This document shows, piece by piece, positions 49,448 through 58,318 of a DNA stretch of 64,000 nucleotides. The position numbers and the translations under genes are program-made. Under the pieces are notes generated by a model. That model was not told where the DNA came from. It was given only the letters and a program-made list of their open reading frames with translations, and made no database searches. The stretch comes from Flavobacterium aerium (GTDB taxonomy: Bacteria; Bacteroidota; Bacteroidia; Flavobacteriales; Flavobacteriaceae). The stretch covers positions 114,166 through 178,165 of the forward strand of contig NZ_JARQWR010000010.1 of NCBI RefSeq assembly GCF_030766725.1. Reading direction: 5' to 3'. The stretch's first letter is position 1. Every line of letters starts with the position of its first letter.

Positions 49448-52297
49448 ATGAGAACAGATTCTTTTGCTTTAAGACATATAGGTCCAAGAGAAAACGACCT
49501 TCAACACATGTTGAAAACTATTGGTGCAGATTCAATAGAACAACTCATTTATGAAACGCTTCCGGACGATATTCGTTTAAAAGCTCCATTAAACTTAGAT
49601 CCTGCTTTATCTGAATTTGATTATTTAAATCACATCCAGCAATTAGGGAATAAAAATAAAGTATTCAAATCATACATTGGCTTAGGATATCACCCTGCTG
49701 TTGTTCCAGCGGCAATCCAAAGAAACATCTTTGAAAACCCAGGATGGTACACTGCCTATACTCCATACCAAGCTGAAATTGCTCAAGGTCGTCTTGAAGC
49801 ATTATTGAATTTCCAAACTACCGTTATTGAATTGACTGGGATGGAAATCGCAAATGCATCTCTTCTTGATGAAGGAACGGCTGCTGCTGAGGCTATGGCT
49901 TTATTGTTTGATGTACGTAACCGTGATCAAAAGAAAAACAACGTCAATAAATTCTTTGTTTCTGAAGAAATATTACCACAAACTTTGTCTGTATTACAAA
50001 CTCGTTCTACACCAATTGGAGTGGAATTAGTAGTTGGTAACCACGAAACATTTGATTTCTCTTCAGATTTCTTCGGTGCTATTTTACAGTACCCTGGTAA
50101 ACATGGTCAAATCTATGATTATGCTGGTTTCATCAATACGGCAAAATCTAAAGACATTAAAATTGCTGTTGCTGCGGACATTTTAAGTTTAGTAAAATTA
50201 ACAGCTCCTGGAGATATGGGTGCTGATGTAGTTGTAGGAACAACACAACGTTTTGGTATTCCAATGGGTTATGGTGGTCCTCATGCTGCTTATTTTGCTA
50301 CAAAAGAAGAGTACAAAAGAAGTATGCCAGGAAGAATCATTGGAGTAACTCAAGATGCTAATGGTAATCGTGCTTTGCGTATGGCGCTTCAAACGCGTGA
50401 GCAACACATCAAACGTGAAAAAGCAACTTCAAACATCTGTACTGCGCAAGTTTTATTAGCTGTGATGGCAGGTATGTATGCTGTATATCATGGTCCAAAA
50501 GGATTGGAATATATTGCTGACAAAGTGCACCAATATGCTGCAACTGTATCTGAAGCTCTTGCGAAATTAGGTATTAAGCAAGTAAACACTGCTTTCTTTG
50601 ATACTATCCTTGTAAAAGCAGATGCTACAAAAGTAAAGGCTATTGCAGAACAAAAAGAAATCAATTTCTATTATATCGATGCTGAAACAGTATCAATTTC
50701 ATTGAACGAAGCGACTAATGTTGCAGACTTAAATGCGATTGTATCTGTATTTGCAGAAGTTGTTGGAAAAACAGCCACTGCAATCGAAACTTTAGCAACA
50801 CAAAGTTATATACCAACAAGCACAAACAGAACAACAACGTTCTTACAGCATGATGTATTTAACCGTTACCATTCTGAAACGGCTTTAATGCGTTACATCA
50901 AGAAATTAGAGCGTAAAGATTTAGCTTTAAATCATTCTATGATTTCATTAGGTTCATGCACAATGAAATTGAATGCTGCTGCTGAAATGTTACCATTGAG
51001 TATGGCTAACTGGAATAATATTCATCCATTTGCTCCTGTTGAGCAAGCGGAAGGTTACCAAACTATGTTGAAAAGATTAGAGCAACAGTTGAATGTGATT
51101 ACTGGTTTTGCTGGAACAACTTTACAGCCAAATTCAGGTGCTCAAGGAGAGTATGCAGGTCTAATGGTTATTAGAGCGTACCACCAATCTAGAGGTGATC
51201 ACCATAGAAATATCGCTTTAATTCCTGCTTCTGCACACGGTACTAATCCTGCATCTGCTGTTATGGCGGGTATGGAAGTAATCGTGACCAAAACTTCAGA
51301 GAATGGAAACATTGATGTTGAAGATTTAAGAGCAAAAGCAATTTTACATAAAGATCGTTTATCTTGTTTAATGGTAACTTATCCATCTACTCACGGTGTA
51401 TATGAGTCTGCTATTATTGAGATTACAAAACTCATCCACGAAAATGGTGGACAGGTTTATATGGATGGTGCTAATATGAATGCTCAAGTAGGATTAACAA
51501 ATCCTGCTACTATTGGAGCAGACGTATGTCACTTGAACTTACACAAAACATTTGCTATCCCTCACGGTGGTGGTGGACCTGGTGTAGGGCCAATCTGTGT
51601 GGCGGCACATTTAGTTCCATTTTTACCAAGCAATCCCGTAATTAAAACAGGTGGAGAAACTGCTATTTCTGCTATTTCTGCTGCACCATGGGGTTCTGCA
51701 TTAGTATGTCTAATCTCTTATGGTTATATTACAATGCTAGGAGCTGATGGGTTGAAAAATGCTACTCAATATGCAATCTTAAATGCAAATTATATCAAAG
51801 AAAAACTAAACGGTCATTTTGATGTATTGTATTCTGGAGAGAAAGGAAGAGCTGCTCACGAAATGATTATTGACTGTCGTTCATTCAAACAAAATGGAAT
51901 TGAAGTAGTTGATATTGCAAAACGTTTAATGGATTATGGTTTCCATGCTCCTACCGTATCTTTCCCAGTTGCAGGAACATTAATGATTGAACCTACAGAA
52001 AGTGAAAATGTGGAAGAATTAGATCGTTTCTGTGAAGCTATGATTTCTATTCGTAAAGAAATTAAAAATGCTTCTGAGGATGATAAAAACAATGTATTGA
52101 AAAATGCACCACATACTTTAGCAATGCTTACGGCAAACGAATGGGATTTCCCATACAGCAGAGAAAACGCTGCTTATCCTTTAGAGTATATTGCAGAGAA
52201 TAAATTCTGGCCTTCTGTACGTCGTGTTGACGATGCATATGGAGATCGTAATTTAATTTGCTCTTGTGCTCCTATTGAAGTATACATGGAAAACTAA
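49448..52297 (+). CDS. gcvP: Glycine dehydrogenase (aminomethyl-transferring), P protein
   Basis: P protein decarboxylates glycine onto the lipoyl-H protein. The 949-residue product is the fused two-half (P1+P2) type. It starts FALRHIGPRENDLQHMLKTI, carries IGLGYHPAVVPAAIQRNIFE near residue 75, and the PLP lysine in CHLNLHKTFAIPHGGGGPGV near residue 695. Ends SCAPIEVYMEN, full length. No other gcv gene is in the window, so the system is split over the chromosome, common in Bacteroidota. Confidence 0.97.
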   Translation: MRTDSFALRHIGPRENDLQHMLKTIGADSIEQLIYETLPDDIRLKAPLNLDPALSEFDYLNHIQQLGNKNKVFKSYIGLGYHPAVVPAAIQRNIFENPGWYTAYTPYQAEIAQGRLEALLNFQTTVIELTGMEIANASLLDEGTAAAEAMALLFDVRNRDQKKNNVNKFFVSEEILPQTLSVLQTRSTPIGVELVVGNHETFDFSSDFFGAILQYPGKHGQIYDYAGFINTAKSKDIKIAVAADILSLVKLTAPGDMGADVVVGTTQRFGIPMGYGGPHAAYFATKEEYKRSMPGRIIGVTQDANGNRALRMALQTREQHIKREKATSNICTAQVLLAVMAGMYAVYHGPKGLEYIADKVHQYAATVSEALAKLGIKQVNTAFFDTILVKADATKVKAIAEQKEINFYYIDAETVSISLNEATNVADLNAIVSVFAEVVGKTATAIETLATQSYIPTSTNRTTTFLQHDVFNRYHSETALMRYIKKLERKDLALNHSMISLGSCTMKLNAAAEMLPLSMANWNNIHPFAPVEQAEGYQTMLKRLEQQLNVITGFAGTTLQPNSGAQGEYAGLMVIRAYHQSRGDHHRNIALIPASAHGTNPASAVMAGMEVIVTKTSENGNIDVEDLRAKAILHKDRLSCLMVTYPSTHGVYESAIIEITKLIHENGGQVYMDGANMNAQVGLTNPATIGADVCHLNLHKTFAIPHGGGGPGVGPICVAAHLVPFLPSNPVIKTGGETAISAISAAPWGSALVCLISYGYITMLGADGLKNATQYAILNANYIKEKLNGHFDVLYSGEKGRAAHEMIIDCRSFKQNGIEVVDIAKRLMDYGFHAPTVSFPVAGTLMIEPTESENVEELDRFCEAMISIRKEIKNASEDDKNNVLKNAPHTLAMLTANEWDFPYSRENAAYPLEYIAENKFWPSVRRVDDAYGDRNLICSCAPIEVYMEN

Positions 52298-52313
52298 GAT
52301 TCCAACTATTTAT

Positions 52314-52350
52314 AAAAAAACCCGATGTATATTCTACATCGGGTTTTTTA
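52314..52350 (+). terminator. Terminator after gcvP
   Basis: AAAACCCGATGTA-TATTC-TACATCGGGTTTT, 13-bp stem with T-run on both strands. It may also end the minus-strand microprotein transcript that stops at 52371. Confidence 0.88.
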
Positions 52351-52370
52351 TTTTGATTATTTCTGTTTTA

Positions 52371-52445
52371 TTATTTCTTCTTCTTAAATAGTTTAGGAGC
52401 ATAGAATAACAAAAAGATGACAACAAGAATTAAAATATATTCCAT
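52371..52445 (-). CDS. 24-residue single-span membrane microprotein
   Basis: From ATG at 52445 to TAA at 52371-52373 the minus strand encodes 24 residues: MEYILILVVIFLLFYAPKLF followed by four lysines. It is one hydrophobic helix with a basic tail, so it should insert with the C-terminus in the cytoplasm. A consensus -7 box (52530-52537) lies upstream and the gcvP bidirectional terminator lies downstream, so it has its own transcription unit. No homologue is recognised. Too short for usual gene calling; chance cannot be excluded. Confidence 0.45.
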   Translation of the reverse strand: MEYILILVVIFLLFYAPKLFKKKK

Positions 52446-52529
52446 GTTTACGAGGGATTGAATTAATGGATATTTCTAGTTAATTTATACTTCTAGTTCT
52501 TCATCGGAATTCCTATGAGATATAAGGTC

Positions 52530-52537
52530 CAAATGTA
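52530..52537 (-). promoter_or_regulatory. -7 box upstream of the membrane microprotein
   Basis: Minus strand TACATTTG, an exact TAnnTTTG match, about 84 nt before the microprotein ATG and downstream of the outer-membrane receptor gene. Confidence 0.4.
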
Positions 52538-52614
52538 CAAAAATTATCACACGAGTAATTCACTCTTTTATATTTCACGTTCTGCTCATCCATATCCGTT
52601 TACAATATTCCTTA

Positions 52615-55008
52615 TTACAATCTTTGCTGTTCCTCTGTTTGATTTTTACTTTTTTGATTCTTTAATTTCTGATTTCCTAAATCATATTTGAATCCTAAAC
52701 GAATACTACGATTATCACTATAACTATCGTAATAATTGGATTGATTGGCATAATTTGTTGATACTTTTTCTCTCATTCCTTTATAAATATCTGATGCAAT
52801 CAATGATAGTTGGCCTTTCCCTTTCAGCATTCCTTTTCGTACAGCTAAAGTCAGATTTGACCTTCCTGTAATTGTAAATGTTCCTTGTACAGATGGTGAA
52901 CGATAGCTGAGATTCACTTCGGCAGTAAATTCTTTGGCTTTATTTAGAGTTAAACGATTGTTGATGTTTCCATTGAAATTCCATTTCGAATTTTTATACA
53001 AACCTCCATCTATTCCCTGAAATTTATCTTCAACAAAACTTAATTCTGCATTAATGCTTGATTCCCACCAAGCGAAGAATTCAAGGTTTGTACTGAAATC
53101 CAGTCCTAAAGCCTGATTTTGATCAATATTTGTAAAGTGGTACACCACGGTATTCGTTGCATAATCTTGGTATGAGATTTCCATCGATGGGTCTTTCTCA
53201 TTTCTATAATACAAATCAAAATTGTATTTATTTTTGAGTGTATACAGTACATTAATATTATGCGTTATAGTAGGCTGTAATTTAGGGTCTCCTGTGAAAT
53301 AAGAATATAGATTGTAATAGGATTTGAATGGATTTAACCAGCTGTATTGTGGCCTACTGATTCGCTTACCGTATGAAAGACCAATAGTATGATCGTCCGA
53401 AGGTTTATACATTGCATAGAGCGTAGGAAATACTTTAAAATATTTTTGTTCATTGACTTCAGCAGTTGTCATTGAATTTCCTTCTAACTGAGTATATTCT
53501 GCTCGTAAACCTGCTTTTAAGCTCCATTTCCCAATTTCTTTACCATAACTGAAATATCCAGCATAGATAGACTCGTCATATGAAAATTGATTAGTACGCT
53601 CTGGATTAACGACTAATACTCCATTCTTTTCATCGTTGTAATCTAATGTACTATTTGCTTTTACTTTTCCAAATTTCATTCCTGCTTCCACTGTTCCATT
53701 ACCTTCTCGACTATAGTCTACTTGTCCTGAAAAAAGTTTTATTTTTTGAGTATTATCACTCACAAAACGAATCGTTCGATAAGGATCGCTTCCCGGTAAA
53801 GAAAATGCAGAAGATATATCCTGTATTTCATTGCTAAAATAATCTGTATAATCTGAGCTTAAGGTTATTTTCTCTTTCTCATTGAATTTGTGTTCAAACG
53901 TTGCATTGTAGGAACTATTTCTTCTGGGTGTACGGCGATCGTTACGAGTAACATAGGATGAATCAATCTGATTATTGTTGTTGTAAATTGTTGTTGGCAC
54001 ATTATAGGTTCCTTTATTATTAAGGGCTATGAATCCATTGCTTCCAAAGGATACTGTATTCAAACTATCAATTTCATAGTCTGCTGCATAACGATAACTG
54101 TTCTGAGATAATGATTTATTCTTTCTATTCAAAATACTTTCCCATTTCGATGTTGTTTGTCCATTTTGATCTGAATACTGCGCTACATCTACACTGCTGC
54201 GATAATATGTCCCCGTACCAAATGAATATCCTCCTGATACCGCTAGTTTTTTTCCTTTATAATATTGACTGGTAGAGATTACTCCTTTTGGATACATTGA
54301 TTGAACATAGGCTGTATTCACCGTTCCTTTATAGCCACTTATATTGTTCTTTTTCATCTTGATATTCAATACTGCACTTCCTTGTGCTTCATATTTTGCT
54401 GGAGGATTTGTAATCACCTCAACCGATTTAATATCTTCCCCACTTGTATTTTCCAGTAACTGTTTTAGCTCTTCTCCACTTAAATATACTTTCTTATCAT
54501 TTATTGTTATCAAGATATTTTTACTTCCTCGTATGCCAATCGAACCTTCTCCACTAGCATTTACTCCTGGTGTTTTGGTAAGGATTTCCCATGCATTATT
54601 AGAGGATAGCATTGAGTTTTCTACATTAAATTCTAAACGATCTATTTTTCTTTGAATCACAGGTCGTTTTGAGGTTACCACAACATGATCCAACAGCTCT
54701 ACAGTTTGTTCTAGTAGTACTGTTACAGTTTGATTTTGCTGTAGGGATATATTTTTATAATAATCGGCAAAACCTATAGCGCTTACTTTTAGGATATAAT
54801 CACCCATTTCAATCTCCTTTATTTTGAAAGATCCATTTTCGTCTGCCATTCCGTTTTTAATGACCAAAGAGTCTGAGACTTTTAATATTGCTATATCAGC
54901 GTAGCCAACGGCTTCTTTACTCGATTCCTTAATCTGTCCTGTAATCTCTACCTTTTGCGCAAAACTCACAAAAGAAATCAGAAACAATAGTATACTATAT
55001 TTTTTCAT
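52615..55008 (-). CDS. Outer-membrane beta-barrel receptor (TonB-receptor-like, carboxypeptidase-D-like N-terminus)
   Basis: From the ATG at 55008 the product has 797 residues: a signal peptide (MKKYSILLFLISFVSFAQ), a carboxypeptidase-regulatory-like domain (VEITGQIKESSKEAVGYADI, about 20-105), a plug-like segment (LTKTPGVNASGEGSIGIRGS, about 145-215) and a barrel (about 225-780) of the Outer_mem_beta-barrel type with YGKRISRPQYSWLNPFKSYY. The barrel ends IRLGFKYDLG, and a Gln/Lys/Ser-rich tail follows, unusual for the family. Frame opens ten codons earlier but that start lacks a signal peptide. It is divergent from the histidine kinase operon and its upstream region holds the GGGTTAA boxes, so it is the probable target. 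Confidence 0.87.
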   Translation of the reverse strand: MKKYSILLFLISFVSFAQKVEITGQIKESSKEAVGYADIAILKVSDSLVIKNGMADENGSFKIKEIEMGDYILKVSAIGFADYYKNISLQQNQTVTVLLEQTVELLDHVVVTSKRPVIQRKIDRLEFNVENSMLSSNNAWEILTKTPGVNASGEGSIGIRGSKNILITINDKKVYLSGEELKQLLENTSGEDIKSVEVITNPPAKYEAQGSAVLNIKMKKNNISGYKGTVNTAYVQSMYPKGVISTSQYYKGKKLAVSGGYSFGTGTYYRSSVDVAQYSDQNGQTTSKWESILNRKNKSLSQNSYRYAADYEIDSLNTVSFGSNGFIALNNKGTYNVPTTIYNNNNQIDSSYVTRNDRRTPRRNSSYNATFEHKFNEKEKITLSSDYTDYFSNEIQDISSAFSLPGSDPYRTIRFVSDNTQKIKLFSGQVDYSREGNGTVEAGMKFGKVKANSTLDYNDEKNGVLVVNPERTNQFSYDESIYAGYFSYGKEIGKWSLKAGLRAEYTQLEGNSMTTAEVNEQKYFKVFPTLYAMYKPSDDHTIGLSYGKRISRPQYSWLNPFKSYYNLYSYFTGDPKLQPTITHNINVLYTLKNKYNFDLYYRNEKDPSMEISYQDYATNTVVYHFTNIDQNQALGLDFSTNLEFFAWWESSINAELSFVEDKFQGIDGGLYKNSKWNFNGNINNRLTLNKAKEFTAEVNLSYRSPSVQGTFTITGRSNLTLAVRKGMLKGKGQLSLIASDIYKGMREKVSTNYANQSNYYDSYSDNRSIRLGFKYDLGNQKLKNQKSKNQTEEQQRL

Positions 55009-55053
55009 AATGATTTTATTTGAAGCAAATCTCCGCAAAGCCTTTCTATATCT

Positions 55054-55082
55054 GGGTTAATGGTGGGTTAACGATGGGTTAA
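55054..55082. repeat. Three GGGTTAA boxes at exact 11-bp steps, candidate response-regulator operator
   Basis: GGGTTAATGGT, GGGTTAACGAT and GGGTTAATGTC follow one another directly at 55054, 55065 and 55076. Direct repeats at 10-11 bp spacing are how OmpR/PhoB-type regulators bind, one monomer per turn. They lie 46 bp upstream of the outer-membrane receptor ATG and about 200 bp from the histidine kinase start. Confidence 0.65.
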
Positions 55083-55183
55083 TGTCTTTTTTCATCATTT
55101 TAAATCCGTTAATCTCGTAATTTACACTTCTTACTACTTTCCAATAAAATCAAGGTATTGAGCATTCATTTCTGAATAAAACT

Positions 55184-55201
55184 TGGTTAACGAAGGGTTA
55201 A
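55184..55201. repeat. Second pair of GGTTAA boxes at 11-bp spacing
   Basis: TGGTTAACGAA at 55184 and GGGTTAA at 55195 continue the same pattern with the same 11-bp step, about 110 bp away (exactly ten steps from the third box by start-to-start distance of 108, so not quite in phase). They lie 83 bp before the histidine kinase ATG and may mediate autoregulation. Confidence 0.55.
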
Positions 55202-55283
55202 TCCCTCTCATTTTGGAATACTCTATTGAAGAATCGAGTAGCTTTGTCCCTGAAATAGTTTCATTTCCTTGAACACCTTACTT

Positions 55284-56648
55284 ATGAAAATAAAAATTAT
55301 AGCTTTAATTATTGGATGTATTATCTCTGTAGTGGCCTTAACAACCATTCAGGGGTATTTTATCTACAATACCTATAAACTCAGGGAGAAAGAAGTTAAT
55401 AGTGAAATTAAAGATCAACTTACAGAATTTGAAGACACTGAGGATTGGCGTTCATTAGAAAGTGTCTGGGAATCTAAATATGAAAAATTCATAGAGAATT
55501 ATAGAAATCATACTGTTACTAAAGCTGATTTTGTTCCACTTATCGAAAAAGACACAGATTCTCTTTCTAGATTAGTTGCACAGTATCTAAAAAAAAGGGA
55601 GCATGAAAACGATTACAAATGGGGCTATTCCATTTATGTAACTTCAACAGTAATTAATGAAAGTGGGAAAGTCGATACAATCTACCGCGGGAAAAAATTA
55701 ATTTTAAACAATGGTATTAAAAGTGATCATGAAATACTATCATCTGAAGGTAAATGGTTGCATAATATCAATAACAAGAACAATCCATCCGATCTTAATA
55801 ATTCTGGAAAATACGGTTTTATAATCAAAACGGAGCGGTATTATAGCATTACTAGTTGGAAAGAAATCGTCTTGAAAAAAATGGTCGCATTACTTGTTTT
55901 TTCTTTTCTTTTACTGGCTTTTGTAGTATTACTGTTTTATTTATCCTTAAAAAATTTAATCACACAAAAGAAAATTGCAGATATTAAAACGGATTTCATC
56001 AATAACATTACGCATGAGTTTCAAACTCCTTTAGCCACGATGGATATTGCCGTAAAAACATTGGAACGGAAGAATGCTGAGTTATCTCCCGAACATTTTA
56101 ACAATACTATTGCACTGATTGAACGTCAAAATAATCGATTGCAAAAATTATTCCGTCAGGTTACTGAGGTTTCTTTAGAAGATGCTCCCTTAAAGCCGAA
56201 TGAAATACAAATGGTGGGTTCTAAAGAAATTATTGAATTTGTTGAAGATTTTAAAATCTCACGCCCTGATATTCAAATTCAATGTCATACTGAACAAAAG
56301 GAAACTGCCTTAAAAGTAGATCCCTTTTACTTGAATACTGTTTTAATCAATCTCCTGGATAATGCTGTAAAATATGGAGCAAATCAGATTGAGGTAAACT
56401 TGAATACAATTAATAACAACTATACCATTACAGTAAAGGACAATGCCATAGGTATTCCTAAAAAAGAGCAAACTGCTATTTTTGAAAAATTCTACCGAAT
56501 CGAAAAAGGAAACATTCACAATACCAAAGGTCTTGGATTGGGTTTATTTTATATTCGACAAATTGTAGAATCGTACAAAGGAACCATCACTGTAGAAAGT
56601 GAAGTAGGCAATGGATCATCATTTATAATTTCAATCCCACAATCATGA
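55284..56648 (+). CDS. Sensor histidine kinase (RprX-like)
   Basis: The 454-residue protein has two membrane helices (about 3-24 and 201-225) around a periplasmic sensor domain of some 175 residues, then HisKA with DFINNITHEFQTPLATMDIA (phospho-His near residue 245) and HATPase_c with the N box NTVLINLLDNAVKYG and NTKGLGLGLFYIRQIVESYK. The G1 box reads DNAIGIPKKE, with Ala in place of the usual first Gly (DxGxG). ATG at 55284 (MKIKIIALIIGC) is used; a TTG five codons earlier is possible. It overlaps the response regulator gene by 4 nt. The layout resembles RprX of Bacteroides. Confidence 0.92.
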   Translation: MKIKIIALIIGCIISVVALTTIQGYFIYNTYKLREKEVNSEIKDQLTEFEDTEDWRSLESVWESKYEKFIENYRNHTVTKADFVPLIEKDTDSLSRLVAQYLKKREHENDYKWGYSIYVTSTVINESGKVDTIYRGKKLILNNGIKSDHEILSSEGKWLHNINNKNNPSDLNNSGKYGFIIKTERYYSITSWKEIVLKKMVALLVFSFLLLAFVVLLFYLSLKNLITQKKIADIKTDFINNITHEFQTPLATMDIAVKTLERKNAELSPEHFNNTIALIERQNNRLQKLFRQVTEVSLEDAPLKPNEIQMVGSKEIIEFVEDFKISRPDIQIQCHTEQKETALKVDPFYLNTVLINLLDNAVKYGANQIEVNLNTINNNYTITVKDNAIGIPKKEQTAIFEKFYRIEKGNIHNTKGLGLGLFYIRQIVESYKGTITVESEVGNGSSFIISIPQS

Positions 56649-57340
56649 AACATATTTTATTAGCCGAAGATGATGCTGATTATGGCTCAATTTTAAAACA
56701 ATATCTCGAAATTTCTGGTTTTAAAGTAACTTGGGCAAAAGATGGAATCGAAGCTCTTCGTATTTTCCCAGAAACCAATCCTGACATTTGTGTATTTGAT
56801 GTCATGATGCCCAATATGGATGGCTTCACTCTTACTGAAAAAATCATATCTGACTATCCTGAAACCGCAATTATTTTTCTTACTGCCAAAGGGTTAAAAG
56901 AAGATAAACTTAGAGGTCTTAAGCTTGGTGCCGACGATTATATTGTAAAGCCATTTGAAGTTGAAGAATTAATCTTGAGAATCTCCAACATCATTAAACG
57001 TACCCAAAGAATAACTCCCGAAACTATAACCATCGTTGAGAAACAAATAGCAATTGGGAACTATACTTTTGATATTGAAAATCACATATTGATTCATGAA
57101 AATATAACTCATCGCATCACAGAAAAGGAGGCTTTATTAATACAACATTTATATACTAACAAAAACAAACTTCTAAAAAGAGAAGATATCCTGAAGGCTG
57201 TATGGGGAAATGATGATTATTTTTCTGGCAGAAGTATGGATGTCTTTATTAGCCGCTTGCGAAAATATTTTAACGAAGATCCCACCATTGCTATTCCAAG
57301 TGTTCGCGGAATAGGATTTGAATTCAACATTAACTCTTAA
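56645..57340 (+). CDS. OmpR-family response regulator (RprY-like)
   Basis: The 231-residue protein has a receiver domain (acidic pair EDDADYG, phospho-Asp in CVFDVMMPNMDGF near residue 53, Thr in FLTAKGLKED and Lys in DYIVKPFEVEEL) and a C-terminal winged helix (about 130-228, with GRSMDVFISRLRKYF and VRGIGFEF). It is coupled to the kinase by a 4-nt overlap. It presumably binds the GGGTTAA repeats upstream of the kinase and the divergent receptor gene; that link is inferred. Confidence 0.94.
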   Translation: MKHILLAEDDADYGSILKQYLEISGFKVTWAKDGIEALRIFPETNPDICVFDVMMPNMDGFTLTEKIISDYPETAIIFLTAKGLKEDKLRGLKLGADDYIVKPFEVEELILRISNIIKRTQRITPETITIVEKQIAIGNYTFDIENHILIHENITHRITEKEALLIQHLYTNKNKLLKREDILKAVWGNDDYFSGRSMDVFISRLRKYFNEDPTIAIPSVRGIGFEFNINS

Positions 57341-57351
57341 AAAATCTCACT

Positions 57352-57783
57352 ATGAAAACAATTTTCATCATTGCTTTTACGATATTAAATGTCCTAATTG
57401 CACAAGCTCAAACTACAGTAACCAGTAGTTCTACCTCAACTTCTGTCAACACAAATAATGATGGTAAACATAATTCATCTAGTAGTTCTACTTCCATACA
57501 TGAATCCGGTAATTCATATTCTTTGCGTTGTGAGTTCAATAAATCTAAATATGAAGCCTTAAAAAAATTATTAATCGATAACCTCGACCAAAATTACATG
57601 ACGACTACCTCTTCAGGAAATATCCGTTGGATTAAAGAGGATAGTGATGATACCGCTTATAGTGTTTCTCTTTATGAAACTAGTGTAAAAATATCTGTCG
57701 ATAAAAAATTAGTATCAAAATCTGCGGCTAAAAAATTTAGTCTCCTTGGGGAAGATATTTCCGCTTTAGTCTCTAGTAAATAA
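57352..57783 (+). CDS. Secreted protein with Ser/Thr-rich linker, third gene of the two-component operon
   Basis: The 143-residue product has a signal peptide ending AQAQ, then a low-complexity linker (TTVTSSSTSTSVNTNNDGKH, NSSSSSTS) to about residue 52, then a compact domain of about 90 residues (SYSLRCEFNKSKYEALKKLL). No family recognised. It begins 12 nt after the response regulator and ends at the operon terminator, so it is co-expressed with the kinase pair. A periplasmic role, possibly linked to signal sensing, is inference. Confidence 0.72.
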   Translation: MKTIFIIAFTILNVLIAQAQTTVTSSSTSTSVNTNNDGKHNSSSSSTSIHESGNSYSLRCEFNKSKYEALKKLLIDNLDQNYMTTTSSGNIRWIKEDSDDTAYSVSLYETSVKISVDKKLVSKSAAKKFSLLGEDISALVSSK

Positions 57784-57800
57784 TTTATCTTTCTTATTTA

Positions 57801-57840
57801 AAAAAACCGACAGATTCTATTGAATCTGTCGGTTTTTTTT
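57801..57840 (+). terminator. Terminator of the two-component operon
   Basis: AAAAACCGACAGATTC-TATT-GAATCTGTCGGTTTTTTTT: a 15-16 bp stem with a T-run. Its A-run on the left makes it function in both directions, also ending ohr. Confidence 0.9.
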
Positions 57841-57863
57841 ATAATCGGTACTTATTTTGCGAA

Positions 57864-58286
57864 TTAATTATTTGTCACCGTAAACTTCACATCGATGTTC
57901 CCACGAGTGGCATTAGAATAAGGACAAACTTGGTGTGCTTTTGCAACCAAATCTTCTGCTTGTGCCTGATCTACTCCAGGTACATTTACAACTAAATTTG
58001 CTGCTAAGCCAAATCCACCTTCATTGTTTTTCCCAATTGTCACTTCAGCAGTCACTGTCGTAACTCCTGTACTAATTTTATTCATTTTTGACACCAAACT
58101 TAATGCACTGTCGAAACAAGCTGAATATCCTGCTGCAAACAGCATTTCTGGATTTGCATAGTCATCATTTGCTCCACCTAAACCTTTTGGCATACGTACT
58201 TCAAGATCTAATACTCCGTTTGAACTTTTCACGTGTCCATTTCTTCCTCCTGTAGCGGTTGCTACTGCTGTATATAATGCTTCCAT
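57864..58286 (-). CDS. Organic hydroperoxide reductase Ohr
   Basis: Ohr reduces organic hydroperoxides with two active cysteines. The 140-residue protein has ALYTAVATATGGRNGHV at the start, the peroxidatic Cys in FAAGYSACFDSAL near residue 57 and the resolving Cys in AHQVCPYSNATRGNIDV near residue 121, as in Ohr rather than OsmC. It is 32 nt downstream of the ohrR gene and probably in its operon. Confidence 0.94.
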   Translation of the reverse strand: MEALYTAVATATGGRNGHVKSSNGVLDLEVRMPKGLGGANDDYANPEMLFAAGYSACFDSALSLVSKMNKISTGVTTVTAEVTIGKNNEGGFGLAANLVVNVPGVDQAQAEDLVAKAHQVCPYSNATRGNIDVKFTVTNN

Positions 58287-58318
58287 ATTTATTGATTTAT
58301 AGTAATTAAATTTGTTAC

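Noticed and set aside
49372..49554. Hydrophobic frame (MLKKDLFIGLIFIFACLTYT) before and into gcvP
   Set aside because: Its hydrophobic part spans the gcvP promoter, and it then overlaps gcvP coding in another frame; the real start of gcvP is clear.
54344..54655. 103-codon plus-strand frame within the outer-membrane receptor
   Set aside because: Antisense shadow of a clear coding region.
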